NCBI GenBank assembly: GCA_965205735.1
Contig: OZ242179.1
Coordinates: 2,852,001-2,916,000, forward strand
DNA length: 64,000 nt
Reading direction: 5' to 3'
From: VXNE01 sp965205735
GTDB lineage: Bacteria > Pseudomonadota > Gammaproteobacteria > Pseudomonadales > Azotimanducaceae
Shown here piece by piece: positions 32,868-42,619 of the stretch. Position 1 is the stretch's first letter. Each line of letters begins with the position of its first letter. A model generated the notes under the pieces. That model worked only from the letters and a program-made list of their open reading frames with translations. It made no database searches and had not been told where the DNA came from. A program made the translations under genes and the position numbers.

Positions 32868-34454
32868 ATGACGCTTATCGCCTGGTCCTGGCTGTTTTTC
32901 GTGCTCTACACAGGTGCCATGCTCGCGATCGGCGTGATTGGAAAGCGACGCGTCAAGCATGCTGACGACTTCGCCACGGCGCGCGGGTCCTATGGCCCTG
33001 TGGTGCTCGCCTTCGCTTTCGCGGCCACCACAGCCAGTGGCGCGACATTTCTCGGCGGGCCCGGCCTTGCCTACGAATGGGGCACACCGACGATCTGGGG
33101 CAACTTCCTGTATCCCATCGGCGTGTACTTCGGCGTGCTCATTTCCATGCGCCTCATCGCAACGTCGGGGAATCGCTTCGGCAATCGGTCCATTCCAGAG
33201 TACCTCGGCGACCGCTATCAATCCGACGGCATCCGCGTCGTCATCTCCTTGCTGTCGCTGGTGCTGTTTTTCTACATCGTCGGGCAACTCGTCTCGGGCC
33301 TCGTGATGTTCGAGGTCATGCTTGGCATGCCAAAGATCTGGGCGTTGGTCGTGACCTCCTCGGTACTGCTGATCTACGTCGTGATGGGCGGCGCCCATGC
33401 GGACATTCTCACCGACAGCGCGCAGGGGATCATGATGCTGATCCTCGCGACCGTCGTCATCGTCCTATTCGTGTTCGGCGTCGGCGTGGAAGGGGGGCTT
33501 GCCGGTCTGTTCAGCAATCTCGACGCCCAGGACGACAATCTCGTTGGCGCGCTGAACAAGAGCACACCGCTTTATCACTCGTGGTGGTCGATCATCTGCA
33601 TACCATTGGCGCACATTCCGCTGGGACTTCTGCCGCACCTCGGCAACAAGCTCTGGGCGTTGAAGGACACCGGTCAGCAGCGCTCCTTCATCAAGCTCGC
33701 GTTTGCCTTCGGTTTGACGCTCGGCATGCTGGGCCTGGGCGGTCTGGTCGCTCGCGCGCTTGTTGGGGACTCGCTGTACGACGAGGGCGCGAACCCGAAC
33801 GAAGCCCTGCCGATCCTGTTCATCGAGTTGTTTCCGACCTGGTTGGCGGCGCTGGTCGGCGTTGGCATCCTCGCGGCGATCATGTCCACCGCCGATGGCC
33901 TGGTGGTTTCGTCGTCGCAGATCATCGCCAACGACCTGTATCGCCGAACGTTTGCCCAGCGGTTGGCGCCCGACGCTACCGAGGCACAACGCGACCGCAT
34001 CGAACTTCGCATCAGCCGCTGGGCGACGGTGGTGGTGTTGATCCTGTGCACGCTGCTGGCCTGGCTATTCCTGGGGCGAAACATCGCGCTGATCGTCTGG
34101 ATCGGCGTTGGCGGAATGATGGCGGCGTTTGCCGGCCCCCTGGTCCTGGGGGCCCTATGGAAGGGTGTCACCCGCCGAGGCGCCTACGCCGGGTTGATCT
34201 CTGGATTTGCGACGTTCGCCATTCTCCACGGGGAGCTATTGAATCCGGCATGGGTAGAAGGCGCGGGCGTGCTGCACACGATTGTCTCCTGGCTGGCGGG
34301 GGAAGGGCCGAATCCCATCTCCTGCGCGGCAATAGGCGAAGGCGTCGGCGTGGTTGTGACTTTCGTCGTATCCAAAATGACCGCACCATTGCCGGAGGAG
34401 CATGTCGACGCGATTTTCAGCGGGGAGGACGTCACTCCGGGACAGCAAGCATGA
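32868..34454 (+). CDS. Sodium:solute symporter (SSS) family transporter
   Basis: A 528-residue inner-membrane symporter with 12-13 hydrophobic segments. The N-terminus (LFFVLYTGAMLAIGVIGKRR), ATTASGATFLGGPGLAYEWG, RSIPEYLGDRY and LAAIMSTADGLVVSSSQIIANDLYRR are all SSS landmarks, the last carrying the S-T-A-D sodium-site segment. It co-transports an organic solute (amino acid, organic acid or similar) with Na+. AGGAA precedes ATG 32868. It diverges from argD and converges with the malY-like gene. Substrate not determinable. Confidence 0.9.
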   Translation: MTLIAWSWLFFVLYTGAMLAIGVIGKRRVKHADDFATARGSYGPVVLAFAFAATTASGATFLGGPGLAYEWGTPTIWGNFLYPIGVYFGVLISMRLIATSGNRFGNRSIPEYLGDRYQSDGIRVVISLLSLVLFFYIVGQLVSGLVMFEVMLGMPKIWALVVTSSVLLIYVVMGGAHADILTDSAQGIMMLILATVVIVLFVFGVGVEGGLAGLFSNLDAQDDNLVGALNKSTPLYHSWWSIICIPLAHIPLGLLPHLGNKLWALKDTGQQRSFIKLAFAFGLTLGMLGLGGLVARALVGDSLYDEGANPNEALPILFIELFPTWLAALVGVGILAAIMSTADGLVVSSSQIIANDLYRRTFAQRLAPDATEAQRDRIELRISRWATVVVLILCTLLAWLFLGRNIALIVWIGVGGMMAAFAGPLVLGALWKGVTRRGAYAGLISGFATFAILHGELLNPAWVEGAGVLHTIVSWLAGEGPNPISCAAIGEGVGVVVTFVVSKMTAPLPEEHVDAIFSGEDVTPGQQA

Positions 34455-34479
34455 CCGGCCGCGCGCGGAACCAGGCGGC

Positions 34480-34501
34480 TGGTTGAGAGATTTGTGCGCT
34501 A
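34480..34501 (-). repeat. Degenerate interspersed repeat at the malY-like stop
   Basis: On the minus strand TAGCGCACAAATCTCTC then AACCAGCCGCC; the TAG is the stop of the gene at 34499. It resembles TAGCCCGCATATCTCACC with several changes. Confidence 0.35.
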
Positions 34502-35632
34502 CGCGTTCCGGACAGCTTCCGCGAGGCGCGACAAGCCCTGTTCCAGGGTGACGCGCGGACAGGCGAAGTTGAAGCGCTGAAAGCCCGGAGCGCCGAATTG
34601 TTCGCCGTCGGACAGGCCGATGCCGAATCGCTCGAAGTGTGCGTTGGGGTTCTCGAGGGCGAGGGCGCGAACGTCGAGCCACCCCAGATAGGTGGCCTCG
34701 ACATGGGTCATTTCGATGCCGTCCAATGCCGCGACCGTGTCCTCTAGCAGGTCGCGGTTTTGCGCCAGGTAACCGGTGACCGCGGCAAGCCAATCGGATC
34801 GGTCCGCATAGGCCCAAAGCGCTGCCGCGAATGCCAGGGGCGAGACCCCGGACACCAGACCCGATTGCGCGTCTTCGAACGCGTCCCGCAAAGCCGGGTC
34901 GGCGACAACGGCCACGCCCAGACTCAAGCCGGGGATGTTGTACGCCTTGTTCGGGCTGAATAGCGAGATGCTCCGCAACTCGGGATGCAGCGTTGCGGTT
35001 GGCGCATGCGAAGCCGTCGCGTCCAGTAGCAGGTCGCAGTGGATTTCGTCGCTCACCAGCGTGAGGTCGTGTCGCAGGCAGAAATCTACCAGCGCTTCGA
35101 GCTCGCTATGATCGTATGCGCGTCCGGTAGGGTTTTGCGGACTGCACAGCAACAGCGCGCATGTCGTTGGCCGCACCGCCGCTTCGAGCCTGTCCATGTC
35201 CATGACCCAACGACCCTTTTCGCGGACCAGGTCAACGAATATGGCTTGCTTGCCGGCATTGCCGGGCACGGACAGGAACGGGTAGTAGACGGGGACGGGT
35301 ATCAGGATGCTCTGTCCCGGATCGCCGATGGTGCGCCCGGCGAGGTTCAGACCGGGAACGACTCCCGGCAGCCACACGAGCCAGTCTCGGGGTACGGTCC
35401 AGCCGAAACGGTCCGCGAGCCAATCGACGAATGCGTCTTCCACCGCTGGCGGAGTGTCGGTGTATCCGAGGATGCCGTGCCGGAGCCGTTCTTCCACTGC
35501 CGCAAGCAGTCCCGGCGGTGCCTTGAAGTCCATGTCGGCCACCCAGAACGGCAGGACGTCGGGGCCGTATTGAACCCACTTGGTGCTCGCGGTTGCCGCG
35601 CGCTCGATGACGGCGTCGAAGTCGTAGACCAT
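34499..35632 (-). CDS. MalY/PatB-type PLP-dependent C-S lyase or aminotransferase
   Basis: A 377-residue fold-type I PLP enzyme. WVQYGPDVLPFWVADMDFKAP is the typical MalY/PatB N-terminus; YTDTPPAVEDAFVDWL, PVPVYYPFL, LLLCSPQNPTGRAY, LVSDEIHCDLLL and FSPNKAYNIPGL (PLP Lys) follow in order. Such enzymes cleave cystathionine to homocysteine, or act as cysteine-S-conjugate lyases or aminotransferases. ATG 35632 was chosen to match that N-terminus; 63 upstream in-frame residues are Arg/Pro-rich and lie within the neighbouring gene's end. It lies 32 bases after the crotonase gene on the same strand. Confidence 0.9.
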   Translation of the reverse strand: MVYDFDAVIERAATASTKWVQYGPDVLPFWVADMDFKAPPGLLAAVEERLRHGILGYTDTPPAVEDAFVDWLADRFGWTVPRDWLVWLPGVVPGLNLAGRTIGDPGQSILIPVPVYYPFLSVPGNAGKQAIFVDLVREKGRWVMDMDRLEAAVRPTTCALLLCSPQNPTGRAYDHSELEALVDFCLRHDLTLVSDEIHCDLLLDATASHAPTATLHPELRSISLFSPNKAYNIPGLSLGVAVVADPALRDAFEDAQSGLVSGVSPLAFAAALWAYADRSDWLAAVTGYLAQNRDLLEDTVAALDGIEMTHVEATYLGWLDVRALALENPNAHFERFGIGLSDGEQFGAPGFQRFNFACPRVTLEQGLSRLAEAVRNA

Positions 35633-35664
35633 GGCGGGCTTGCGTGCCGCGCGGCGGAACGGAC

Positions 35665-36594
35665 TCAGTATCCTTGAGGCTTGTCTCCGCCTTTCTTGTC
35701 CATACCCGCCACGGCGCGGTCCTTGGGCGCACTGTCGTAGGCGCCGCGGAAATCGCGGAAAGGCCCGTCGCGCCATTCCAGGGCAGCCTTCAATCCGTCC
35801 TCCCGCACTCGGCGTCCCCACTCCGCGCCTGCGGCGCGCTGGGAGCTGAGCGCCTGGATTTCCGTGCCGGAGTGCAAGGCCGTGCGTATGCCCATGGTTT
35901 CATACTGCCTGTTCAGTGCCCGCTTGGTGTACATCAGCATCTCGTTGTCGATGAAACCCAGGCGTCGGGCGAACTTCTCCGTGAACTCTCCCAGCTCGTC
36001 CTTCGGCACGGCGTAGTTGGCCCAACCGAGACGCGCCATTTCCGTGCCGGAGAAGGAATCGCCCATGAATGCGAACTCCCTCGCCTTTGCGGGCGGCAGG
36101 TGCCACGGTGTCCACATCATGTCCATTGTTGTCATGGCACGCACCGGCGGGTAACCGATCTGGGCGTCTTCCGCCACGATACGAAAGTCGCAGGTGGTGG
36201 CCAATTCGGTGCCGCCGGCCAGACAATGTCCCTGGATCTGGGCGATGACAGGCTTTGCCAGTTCCCAGATGATCCAGTTCGTCATCACGACGTGCCGCGC
36301 CCACTGCGTAGCGCCGGGGTGGGTGCTGCCGGTATCGGGCAGCTTCGACCGATGGTCGACGAAGCTGTCGTCCTGGGCGCTGCGGGCCGGGGACAGGTCG
36401 TAGCCGGCGGAGAAAGAGCGCCCCGCGCCGCGCAAGATGATCACGCCGACGTTGTCGTCGTATTCGGCTTCGCGCATCGCGTCCATCACTTCCGCGCGCA
36501 GATTGTTGCTGAGCGCGTTCAGCTTCTCCGGCCGATTCAGTGTCACGAACGCAAGTCGGTCGTCCGTTTCATAGGTGATGTCGGTGTAGTTCAT
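35665..36594 (-). CDS. Enoyl-CoA hydratase/isomerase (crotonase) family protein
   Basis: 309 residues: TLNRPEKLNALSNNL, GAGRSFSAGYDLSPA and AQIQGHCLAGGTELATTCDF give the CoA pocket, oxyanion hole and the first catalytic Glu position (GGTE). The second Glu position reads YPPVRAM, so only one of the two hydratase acids is kept. The C-terminal 50 residues (GPFRDFRGAYDSAPKDRAV and a Lys-rich end) extend beyond a minimal crotonase. Function could be hydration, isomerisation or acyl-CoA hydrolysis. It runs in the same direction as the malY-like gene. Confidence 0.87.
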   Translation of the reverse strand: MNYTDITYETDDRLAFVTLNRPEKLNALSNNLRAEVMDAMREAEYDDNVGVIILRGAGRSFSAGYDLSPARSAQDDSFVDHRSKLPDTGSTHPGATQWARHVVMTNWIIWELAKPVIAQIQGHCLAGGTELATTCDFRIVAEDAQIGYPPVRAMTTMDMMWTPWHLPPAKAREFAFMGDSFSGTEMARLGWANYAVPKDELGEFTEKFARRLGFIDNEMLMYTKRALNRQYETMGIRTALHSGTEIQALSSQRAAGAEWGRRVREDGLKAALEWRDGPFRDFRGAYDSAPKDRAVAGMDKKGGDKPQGY

Positions 36595-36757
36595 TGCGCC
36601 TCCCGAATGCGGATCACCGCGAATGCGGCGATTGCCGACATGCTATCGCAACCGCATGAGAGCCAAGGCGTTGGCGTTCAAGGGCGCCGTGAGGCGGGCA
36701 TGGGCGGGGGCAAAACACGGCGCCCGCCACGGCGCCCGGGCGACGGTTTTTGTGGCA

Positions 36758-37045
36758 CTAGTGGAACACGTCGGATTTGTTCTGTCGCCTCGCAGGCTGG
36801 TCATCCGTGATGTGCACGTCGCGGGCGGCGCTGGCGTTCGTATAGGCAATGTCGATCGCACTTGCGAGGCATGCGGGGCACATGCCTTCGACGATCAGGT
36901 CCTCCACCACCATGCCGATGACGTCATACACGGTAATGGCTTCTTCATGTTCTTCGTTGAACCGCCAGAGCACGTCGCCGACAACCTTGGCTACGGCATC
37001 CGCACGAGTTGCGTCGCGCATTTCGCGCGCTTGGTCTTCTGTCAC
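36758..37045 (-). CDS. Small acidic hypothetical protein
   Basis: A 95-residue frame from GTG 37045. The translation looks like a real protein: VVGDVLWRFNEEHEEAITVYDVIGMVVEDLI reads as two amphipathic helices, then MCPACLASAIDIAY has a Cys pair. No family recognised and no membrane segment. Its first four codons lie inside the left copy of a 168-bp tandem duplication, so the duplication carries a second copy of the start region at 37213-37202. A GGA seven bases upstream could be the ribosome-binding site. Confidence 0.45.
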   Translation of the reverse strand: MTEDQAREMRDATRADAVAKVVGDVLWRFNEEHEEAITVYDVIGMVVEDLIVEGMCPACLASAIDIAYTNASAARDVHITDDQPARRQNKSDVFH

Positions 37046-37369
37046 TGCTAATCCGTTTCAATCGACCCGACCGACCCGCATGTTATCAATCTCCGCGACG
37101 GGAAACCGCCACGTTCGCTAGATCGCGCGTCGACGGGTAGGGCAGGGCGTGTCAACATCGACCGGTGGAGGCGCTAAAGCGATGGGAGCATGCAAGGGTT
37201 AGTCTTCTGTCACTGCTAATCCGTTTCAATCGACCCGACCGACCCGCATGTTATCAATCTCCGCGACGGGAAACCGCCACGTTCGCTAGATCGCGCGTCG
37301 ACGGGTAGGGCAGGGCGTGTCAACATCGACCGGTGGAGGCGCTAAAGCGATGGGAGCATGCAAGGGTTA
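37034..37369. repeat. Perfect 168-bp tandem duplication
   Basis: 37034-37201 and 37202-37369 are identical by base-by-base reading, both running from GTCTTCTGTCACTGC to GCATGCAAGGGTTA. The unit is 56 codons long, so it preserves frame. It spans the start of the small gene to the left and the start of the hypothetical gene to the right. Confidence 0.9.
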
Positions 37370-38436
37370 GCGATGAAGCGGGCCGAGATTCGCTTGATTA
37401 CTATCGCCGAGGGATCGGTGGGGCCAAATCCGGGCAGGGTCTACCGGCGAGAGCGGAGACGAGACCGGCTCTTGAGTACATCGTGGCGCAGGCCGCCAGC
37501 CACCGTGTAGTGATGGTTACTGAGCAGCACCATGTATCCACGGAGCGGCTGCTGACGCTGGAGCTACTGCGTCCTTTGTATGAACAAGGTTTCCGCTACC
37601 TTGCGGCTGAAGCGCTTTGGGCAGGCGAAGACCAGCTCAACCGCCGCGGCCATCCGATCCGCGAAACCGGCTACTACGTCAGCGATGTCGTCTTTGGCGA
37701 AATGCTCCGCGAGGCGATCGCGATAGGCTACGAGGTCGTGCCCTATGAGGCGAGTCAGGAGGAGATGCAGCCGACGGACACCATGACCGGCCAGCAGGCG
37801 CGGGACTACTGGCAGGCGCAAAACCTGATCGCGGTAATGATCGAGCAGGATCCAGGGGCCAAAGTGCTCGTTCATTGCGGCTACGCGCACCTTCAGGAGG
37901 TGGCGCGCCCTACCTGGACGCCGATGGCGTACTACTTCCGCGAGGCCACTCGCCTGGACCCGCTGACGGTCGATCAGACCTTGTTCGCCGAGAGGGGAAC
38001 GGAGAAGCTGGAACACCCTTGGCGCTTGGCGGCTGAAGCACGTGGCCTGGTTGACGACCGACCCGTGGTACTGGTGGATGGTCAAGGTGACCTGCTGCCG
38101 GTTGAACCCGCGGACAGGGACATCAAGGTGCTCAGACCGCGCACCGAGTACCTGAACGGCCGCCCCGAGTGGATGACGATGGGTGGGCGCCGCGACGCCG
38201 TGGCGGTCCGGACGCCGGAGTGTGTCGAGGAGGCGTGCGTCGTCGAGGCCTTCAATGTCGCTTGGGAGGAGCGCGCCGTTCCCTACGACCGCGTGGAAAC
38301 CAAATCGGCGACGGTGGACATGTATCTGGCGCCGGGTGTCGAGGTGGAAGTGCGCGGCTACCGCCGCGACGGAAGCCCGGTTTTTCGGCGCACGGAGGTA
38401 ACGCCGGCGCCGACTGTTCCGGCGCCTGCACTGTAA
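37333..38436 (+). CDS. Hypothetical protein, ChaN/EreA-like fold suspected, N-terminus altered
   Basis: 367 residues from GTG 37333. VVMVTEQHHVSTERLLTLEL, YEQGFRYLAAEAL, YEVVPYEAS, and AKVLVHCGYAHLQEVA resemble the ChaN/erythromycin-esterase-like fold (a glutamate-His pair near the N-terminus and a late G-x-x-H), in which metal or heme ligands are usually found. The C-terminal third (VDMYLAPGVEVEVRGYRRDG) is beta-rich. Relatives generally have a signal peptide, but here the first 12 codons are inside the second unit of the tandem duplication and none is visible. The gene may therefore have lost its original start. Function unknown. Confidence 0.65.
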   Translation: MEALKRWEHARVSDEAGRDSLDYYRRGIGGAKSGQGLPARAETRPALEYIVAQAASHRVVMVTEQHHVSTERLLTLELLRPLYEQGFRYLAAEALWAGEDQLNRRGHPIRETGYYVSDVVFGEMLREAIAIGYEVVPYEASQEEMQPTDTMTGQQARDYWQAQNLIAVMIEQDPGAKVLVHCGYAHLQEVARPTWTPMAYYFREATRLDPLTVDQTLFAERGTEKLEHPWRLAAEARGLVDDRPVVLVDGQGDLLPVEPADRDIKVLRPRTEYLNGRPEWMTMGGRRDAVAVRTPECVEEACVVEAFNVAWEERAVPYDRVETKSATVDMYLAPGVEVEVRGYRRDGSPVFRRTEVTPAPTVPAPAL

Positions 38437-38613
38437 AAGCTGTCTCCATCGCCTTCGGCGGCGGGCGGCGCCGTTTGGCGCTCGGGACACGGCACGAGCA
38501 TTCGGCCGGGGAACTGCGACGGAGGCACGTGACCTAATGACAAGGAACGAGGCATGCGGCGCCTGGTTTTTATGTGCTGAAATTGCGTTTGCAAAGGTTG
38601 CCAAGGAACACCC

Positions 38614-40266
38614 ATGAAAGCTTCTGATTTATTCGTCGAGTGCCTGGAGAAGGAAGGCATCGAGTACATATTCGGCGTGCCCGGCGAAGAGAACGCCGAC
38701 TTCATGATTTCTCTCGAGGCCTCGAAACAGATCACATTCGTGCTGACCAGGCACGAGCAGGGTGCCGCCTTCATGGCGGAGATCTACGGGCGATTGACGG
38801 GCAATCCGGCGGTGTGCCTCGGAACCCTGGGGCCGGGCGCGACGAACCTCATTACGGGCGTGGCGGACTCCAACATGGATCGCGCGCCGATGCTGGTGCT
38901 CACCGGCCAGGGCACGACGCATCGATTGCACAAGGAATCACACCAGGTGATGGACGTCGTGGCGATGTTCGAGCCGGTGACGAAGTGGGCGGAGACGGTG
39001 CGGGCGCCCGGAACCATCCCCGAGATCATCCGCAAGGCGGTGCGCGTGGCGACGACGGAGAAACCCGGAGCGGTGCATATCGAACTGCCGGAAGATGTCG
39101 CCAAGCTCGAAACAGACGCGCGACCCCTTGTGCCGAGACGTCTCCGCCGCTCGGTCCCGGACGACAAGATCGTGGACCAGGCGTTCGATCTTCTGCGCGA
39201 GGCGAGCAAGCCGGTCATTCTCGCGGGCAACGGCTGCATCCGTCGACGCGCGAGTAATCAGTTGCAGCAGTTTTGCGAAAAGACCGGGATTGGCGTGGTC
39301 AGCACGTTCATGGCAAAGGGTTGCGTCGACATGGATGCCGAGTACTGCCTGTTCACTGCGGGGCTCGGCGCGCGTGATCGGATCAATCTCGCCATCGACG
39401 AAGCCGACCTTGTGCTGTCTCTGGGTTTCGACATGGTGGAGTATCAACCCCGCCTGTGGAACCCGAACGCCGACAAGTGCATTGTGCACGCCGACTTCCT
39501 GCCCGCGGAGGTCGACGAGCACTACTGTCCGCAGGTAGAACTGGTCGGCGATCTGGCCCACATGCTGTGGATGCTGAACGAGCGCGTGGATGCGGCGGGT
39601 GGTCTTTCCTTCGACCTGTCGGACCAAAGATCGCTGCGCCGGGAGATGTGGGCGGACATCATGGAGCACGCCCACGACGATACCCAAGACAGCGTAAGGC
39701 CCCAGAAAGCGCTCGCTGATTCCCGGGCGGTCCTTGGTCCAGAGGATATCCTGCTATCCGATGTCGGCGCCCACAAGATGTGGATCGCGCGCCACTATCA
39801 CTGCCACGCGCCGAATACATGCTTGATTCCGAACGGGTTCTGTTCCATGGGTTTCGCCCTTCCGGGAGCCATCGCGGCCGCGATCGTGCACCCCGATCGG
39901 CGCATCCTCGCGGTCTGCGGCGATGCGGGCTTTCTCATGAACGTGCAGGAAATGGAGACCGCCAAGCGCCTCGGCGTCAACATCACCGTGCTGGTGTGGG
40001 AGGATCACGAGTACGGCCTCATCGCCTGGAAACAGGAGAGCACGTTCGGCCGACACACGAATCTGTCTTTCGACAACCCGGACTGGTTGCAGTTGGCATC
40101 GGCATTCGGATGGAACGGTCACTACTGTGGCAATAGCCGCGATCTCAAGGGCATCCTGGAATCGTCGTTCGCGGAGGACGGGCCCAGCCTGGTGGTTATC
40201 CCCATCGACTATCGCGAAAACAGGCTGCTGACGCGCAAACTCGGGGAAATCACGGCCACGTTGTAG
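38614..40266 (+). CDS. Acetolactate synthase-type ThDP enzyme (AlsS-like)
   Basis: 550 residues with the three ThDP-enzyme domains: N-terminal LTRHEQGAAFMAEIYGRLTG (catalytic Glu) and GTLGPGATNLITGVADSN; central DHBDH-like domain; C-terminal GFCSMGFALPGAIAA and CGDAGFLMNVQEMETA (metal/ThDP motif GDG-like as GDA). RLHKESHQVMDVVAMFEPVTKW resembles catabolic AlsS more than anabolic IlvB, and no ilvN small subunit follows. It would join two pyruvates to acetolactate. AGGAA lies before ATG 38614. It stands alone between an unknown gene and nhaD. Confidence 0.85.
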   Translation: MKASDLFVECLEKEGIEYIFGVPGEENADFMISLEASKQITFVLTRHEQGAAFMAEIYGRLTGNPAVCLGTLGPGATNLITGVADSNMDRAPMLVLTGQGTTHRLHKESHQVMDVVAMFEPVTKWAETVRAPGTIPEIIRKAVRVATTEKPGAVHIELPEDVAKLETDARPLVPRRLRRSVPDDKIVDQAFDLLREASKPVILAGNGCIRRRASNQLQQFCEKTGIGVVSTFMAKGCVDMDAEYCLFTAGLGARDRINLAIDEADLVLSLGFDMVEYQPRLWNPNADKCIVHADFLPAEVDEHYCPQVELVGDLAHMLWMLNERVDAAGGLSFDLSDQRSLRREMWADIMEHAHDDTQDSVRPQKALADSRAVLGPEDILLSDVGAHKMWIARHYHCHAPNTCLIPNGFCSMGFALPGAIAAAIVHPDRRILAVCGDAGFLMNVQEMETAKRLGVNITVLVWEDHEYGLIAWKQESTFGRHTNLSFDNPDWLQLASAFGWNGHYCGNSRDLKGILESSFAEDGPSLVVIPIDYRENRLLTRKLGEITATL

Positions 40267-40429
40267 GCAGACGTTGCTCTCGAAGCCGTTTTAGGAGCAG
40301 CAAACACCAGTGCGTCGTAGCCGAGACGGCTCGCGTTTGGCAGACTTGTTGGTATAGAACCCGCGTCGACTGACCGCGCGCATGGGCGGTGAAGGTCATT
40401 CGGTCGGCGCCTGACTGCAGCGAGGCAAT

Positions 40430-41758
40430 ATGGATCTCACGGCTCATTGGGTCGGAATCGCGGCAATCGCGATATTTGTGTTGGCCTACTCCCTCGTCAT
40501 CGTCGAAGAATTCACGCACCTGAGAAAGTCGGTGCCGGTCATATTCGCGGCGGGCGTGATCTGGGCGATCATCGCCGCCCAATATGCCGCCGGCGGTATC
40601 GAGGGCGAAACCCACGAGGCCGTCAGGCACTTCCTTGTCGAATTCGCCGAACTCTTCCTGTTTCTGCTGTGCGCGATGACCTACGTCAACTCGATGAGCG
40701 AGCGGCGGGTCTTCGACGCGCTTCGCTCCTGGCTGGTGCGCAGAGGTTTCAGCTACCGCCAGCTCTTCTGGATCACTGGTGTCATCAGCTTCTTTCTGTC
40801 CCCCATCATCGATAACCTGACCACCGCGTTGGTGATGTGCGCCGTGGTCCTGGCCGTTGGACACGGCAACCGGCGCTTCATCGGCATCGCCTGCGTCAAT
40901 ATCGTGGTAGCCGCAAATGCCGGCGGCGCCTTCAGTCCTTTTGGCGACATCACGACCCTGATGGTCTGGCAACGGGGCCTGGTGGATTTCTTCACGTTCT
41001 TCGCCCTATTCGTCCCGTCGGTCGTGAACTACATCATTCCCGCGTTCTTCATGTCCTTCGCGGTGAAGAACGAAAACCCCTCGGTGGAGGACGAAGAGGT
41101 TGTAATGAAGCGGGGGGCCAAACGCATCATGTTTCTGTTCGGCTGCACCATCGTCACCGCGGTCTCCTTCCACAATTTCCTGCATCTGCCCCCGTTCCTT
41201 GGAATGATGACGGGTCTCGCCTACCTCAAGATATTCGGACACTACCTGAACCAGACCTCGGACAGGGTGAGAGTCGGGTCGAGCAGCGAGGTGGGCGACA
41301 TCCAGGCGTTCGACAGCTTTCGCGAGGTCTCCCGCGCCGAGTGGGACACGCTGCTGTTTTTCTTCGGCGTCATCATGTGCGTTGGCGGCTTGGGCTTCAT
41401 CGGCTATCTGGACATGGTCTCGGCGTACATGTACGTGGAATTGGGACCGACGATCGCCAACACGCTGGTTGGGATTCTGTCCGCCATCGTCGACAACATT
41501 CCCGTCATGGTGGCAGTGCTGCAGATGAATCCGGAGATGGACTTGAACCAGTGGCTCCTTGTTACGCTCACGGCCGGCGTGGGCGGCAGCATGCTGTCTA
41601 TCGGGTCAGCCGCTGGCGTGGCGCTCATGGGGCAGGCGCGCGGCAGGTACACCTTCTTCGGCCATCTGAAATGGACGCCGGTGATCGCGTTGGGTTATTT
41701 CGTGAGTATCTGGGTGCACCTGGCGATAAACGGCCGCTACGAAGGCATCATGCCGTAG
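40430..41758 (+). CDS. nhaD: NhaD-type Na+/H+ antiporter
   Basis: 442-residue inner-membrane antiporter of the ion transporter superfamily. Hydrophobic segments alternate with conserved FFLSPIIDNLTTALVMCAV, NIVVAANAGGAFSPFGDITTLMVWQ and AIVDNIPVMVAVLQMNP, the inverted-repeat re-entrant loops with Asp-Asn that bind Na+. It extrudes Na+ in exchange for protons, a common trait of marine and haloalkaliphilic bacteria. ATG 40430 begins at the first membrane segment. The intergenic region upstream contains GTTGGTATAGAACC, a possible -10 region. Confidence 0.95.
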   Translation: MDLTAHWVGIAAIAIFVLAYSLVIVEEFTHLRKSVPVIFAAGVIWAIIAAQYAAGGIEGETHEAVRHFLVEFAELFLFLLCAMTYVNSMSERRVFDALRSWLVRRGFSYRQLFWITGVISFFLSPIIDNLTTALVMCAVVLAVGHGNRRFIGIACVNIVVAANAGGAFSPFGDITTLMVWQRGLVDFFTFFALFVPSVVNYIIPAFFMSFAVKNENPSVEDEEVVMKRGAKRIMFLFGCTIVTAVSFHNFLHLPPFLGMMTGLAYLKIFGHYLNQTSDRVRVGSSSEVGDIQAFDSFREVSRAEWDTLLFFFGVIMCVGGLGFIGYLDMVSAYMYVELGPTIANTLVGILSAIVDNIPVMVAVLQMNPEMDLNQWLLVTLTAGVGGSMLSIGSAAGVALMGQARGRYTFFGHLKWTPVIALGYFVSIWVHLAINGRYEGIMP

Positions 41759-41970
41759 CCATGAAATCCGTCAGCCCTTCGGGCATGCCGCATTTCACCC
41801 CCGCCCAAGCCCACTGTTTCGCCCATCCCACCCGTCCCGCACACCGCGCCTTGATCGGCACTGCGTGCCGTTCTACGGCGCAGGGTGTTAGCGCCATGAA
41901 ATCCGATGACGCGCGTCTGGTCGGGCGCGCCGATCTATCATCCCGCGCCGACTGCGTTCTGCTAGCTGCG

Positions 41971-42594
41971 ATGACGCGCGTCTGGGATCTGCCGATTCGC
42001 CTCTGGCACTGGGCGCTCGCCGTGCTGTTTTCGCTGTATACGGGACTGGCCGGGGACATCGGCTTGATGGACTGGCATCAACGCTCGGGCTTCGCCGTCC
42101 TGGCGCTCCTCCTGTTTCGGGTGGGTTGGGGATTTTGGGGCGGCCGCTATGTCCGGCTGTCGCGCTACTGGACGACGCCGCGCCGTTTCATCCAGCATTT
42201 CGCCGGCTCGGGCCAGGCCGACCCGCATACGTCGCCGGGCATCGCGCTAGCCGTCCTGTTGATCGGGGCATTGGCCGTGCAGGCGTCGACGGGTCTCTTC
42301 GCGACCGACGATATCTTCAACGAAGGCCCACTCAGGCGCCATGTGGGGGACGATGTATCGGCGGCGATGACCTGGATACATCATCGCGTCTTCTGGGTCA
42401 TCATCGCGCTCGTCTCGACACACATCGCAGCGAATGCGATCTACGCGACGATGCGGAACCCGACCCCGTTGTCCATGTTCACCGGGCGCAAGGCGGTGGA
42501 CCTCCCGCCTACGGAACAGCACTTGCTGCGGGGGTTGTTCACCGCTGCCGCCGCCGCGATCCTCGTCTATGGCGCGTTGTCATGGGTCGGGTAG
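41971..42594 (+). CDS. Cytochrome b561-type di-heme membrane protein
   Basis: From ATG 41971 the protein is 207 residues with four membrane helices. RVWDLPIRLWHWALAVLF, MDWHQRSGFAVLALLLFRVGWGFWG, MTWIHHRVFWVIIALVSTHI and a last helix carry the paired His ligands of bacterial b-type cytochromes (His in helices 1, 2 and 4). Such proteins pass electrons between quinone and c-type cytochromes. A cytochrome c' gene is convergent, 25 bases on. Longer in-frame starts at 41896 or 41761 exist, but the added sequence looks unlike the family. Confidence 0.87.
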   Translation: MTRVWDLPIRLWHWALAVLFSLYTGLAGDIGLMDWHQRSGFAVLALLLFRVGWGFWGGRYVRLSRYWTTPRRFIQHFAGSGQADPHTSPGIALAVLLIGALAVQASTGLFATDDIFNEGPLRRHVGDDVSAAMTWIHHRVFWVIIALVSTHIAANAIYATMRNPTPLSMFTGRKAVDLPPTEQHLLRGLFTAAAAAILVYGALSWVG

Positions 42595-42619
42595 TGCCGC
42601 AATCTACCCCGCGAACGGG

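Noticed and set aside
40837..41970. Long frame running through nhaD into the cytochrome b gene
   Set aside because: Only the part after 41971 looks like protein; the rest is antiphase to nhaD.
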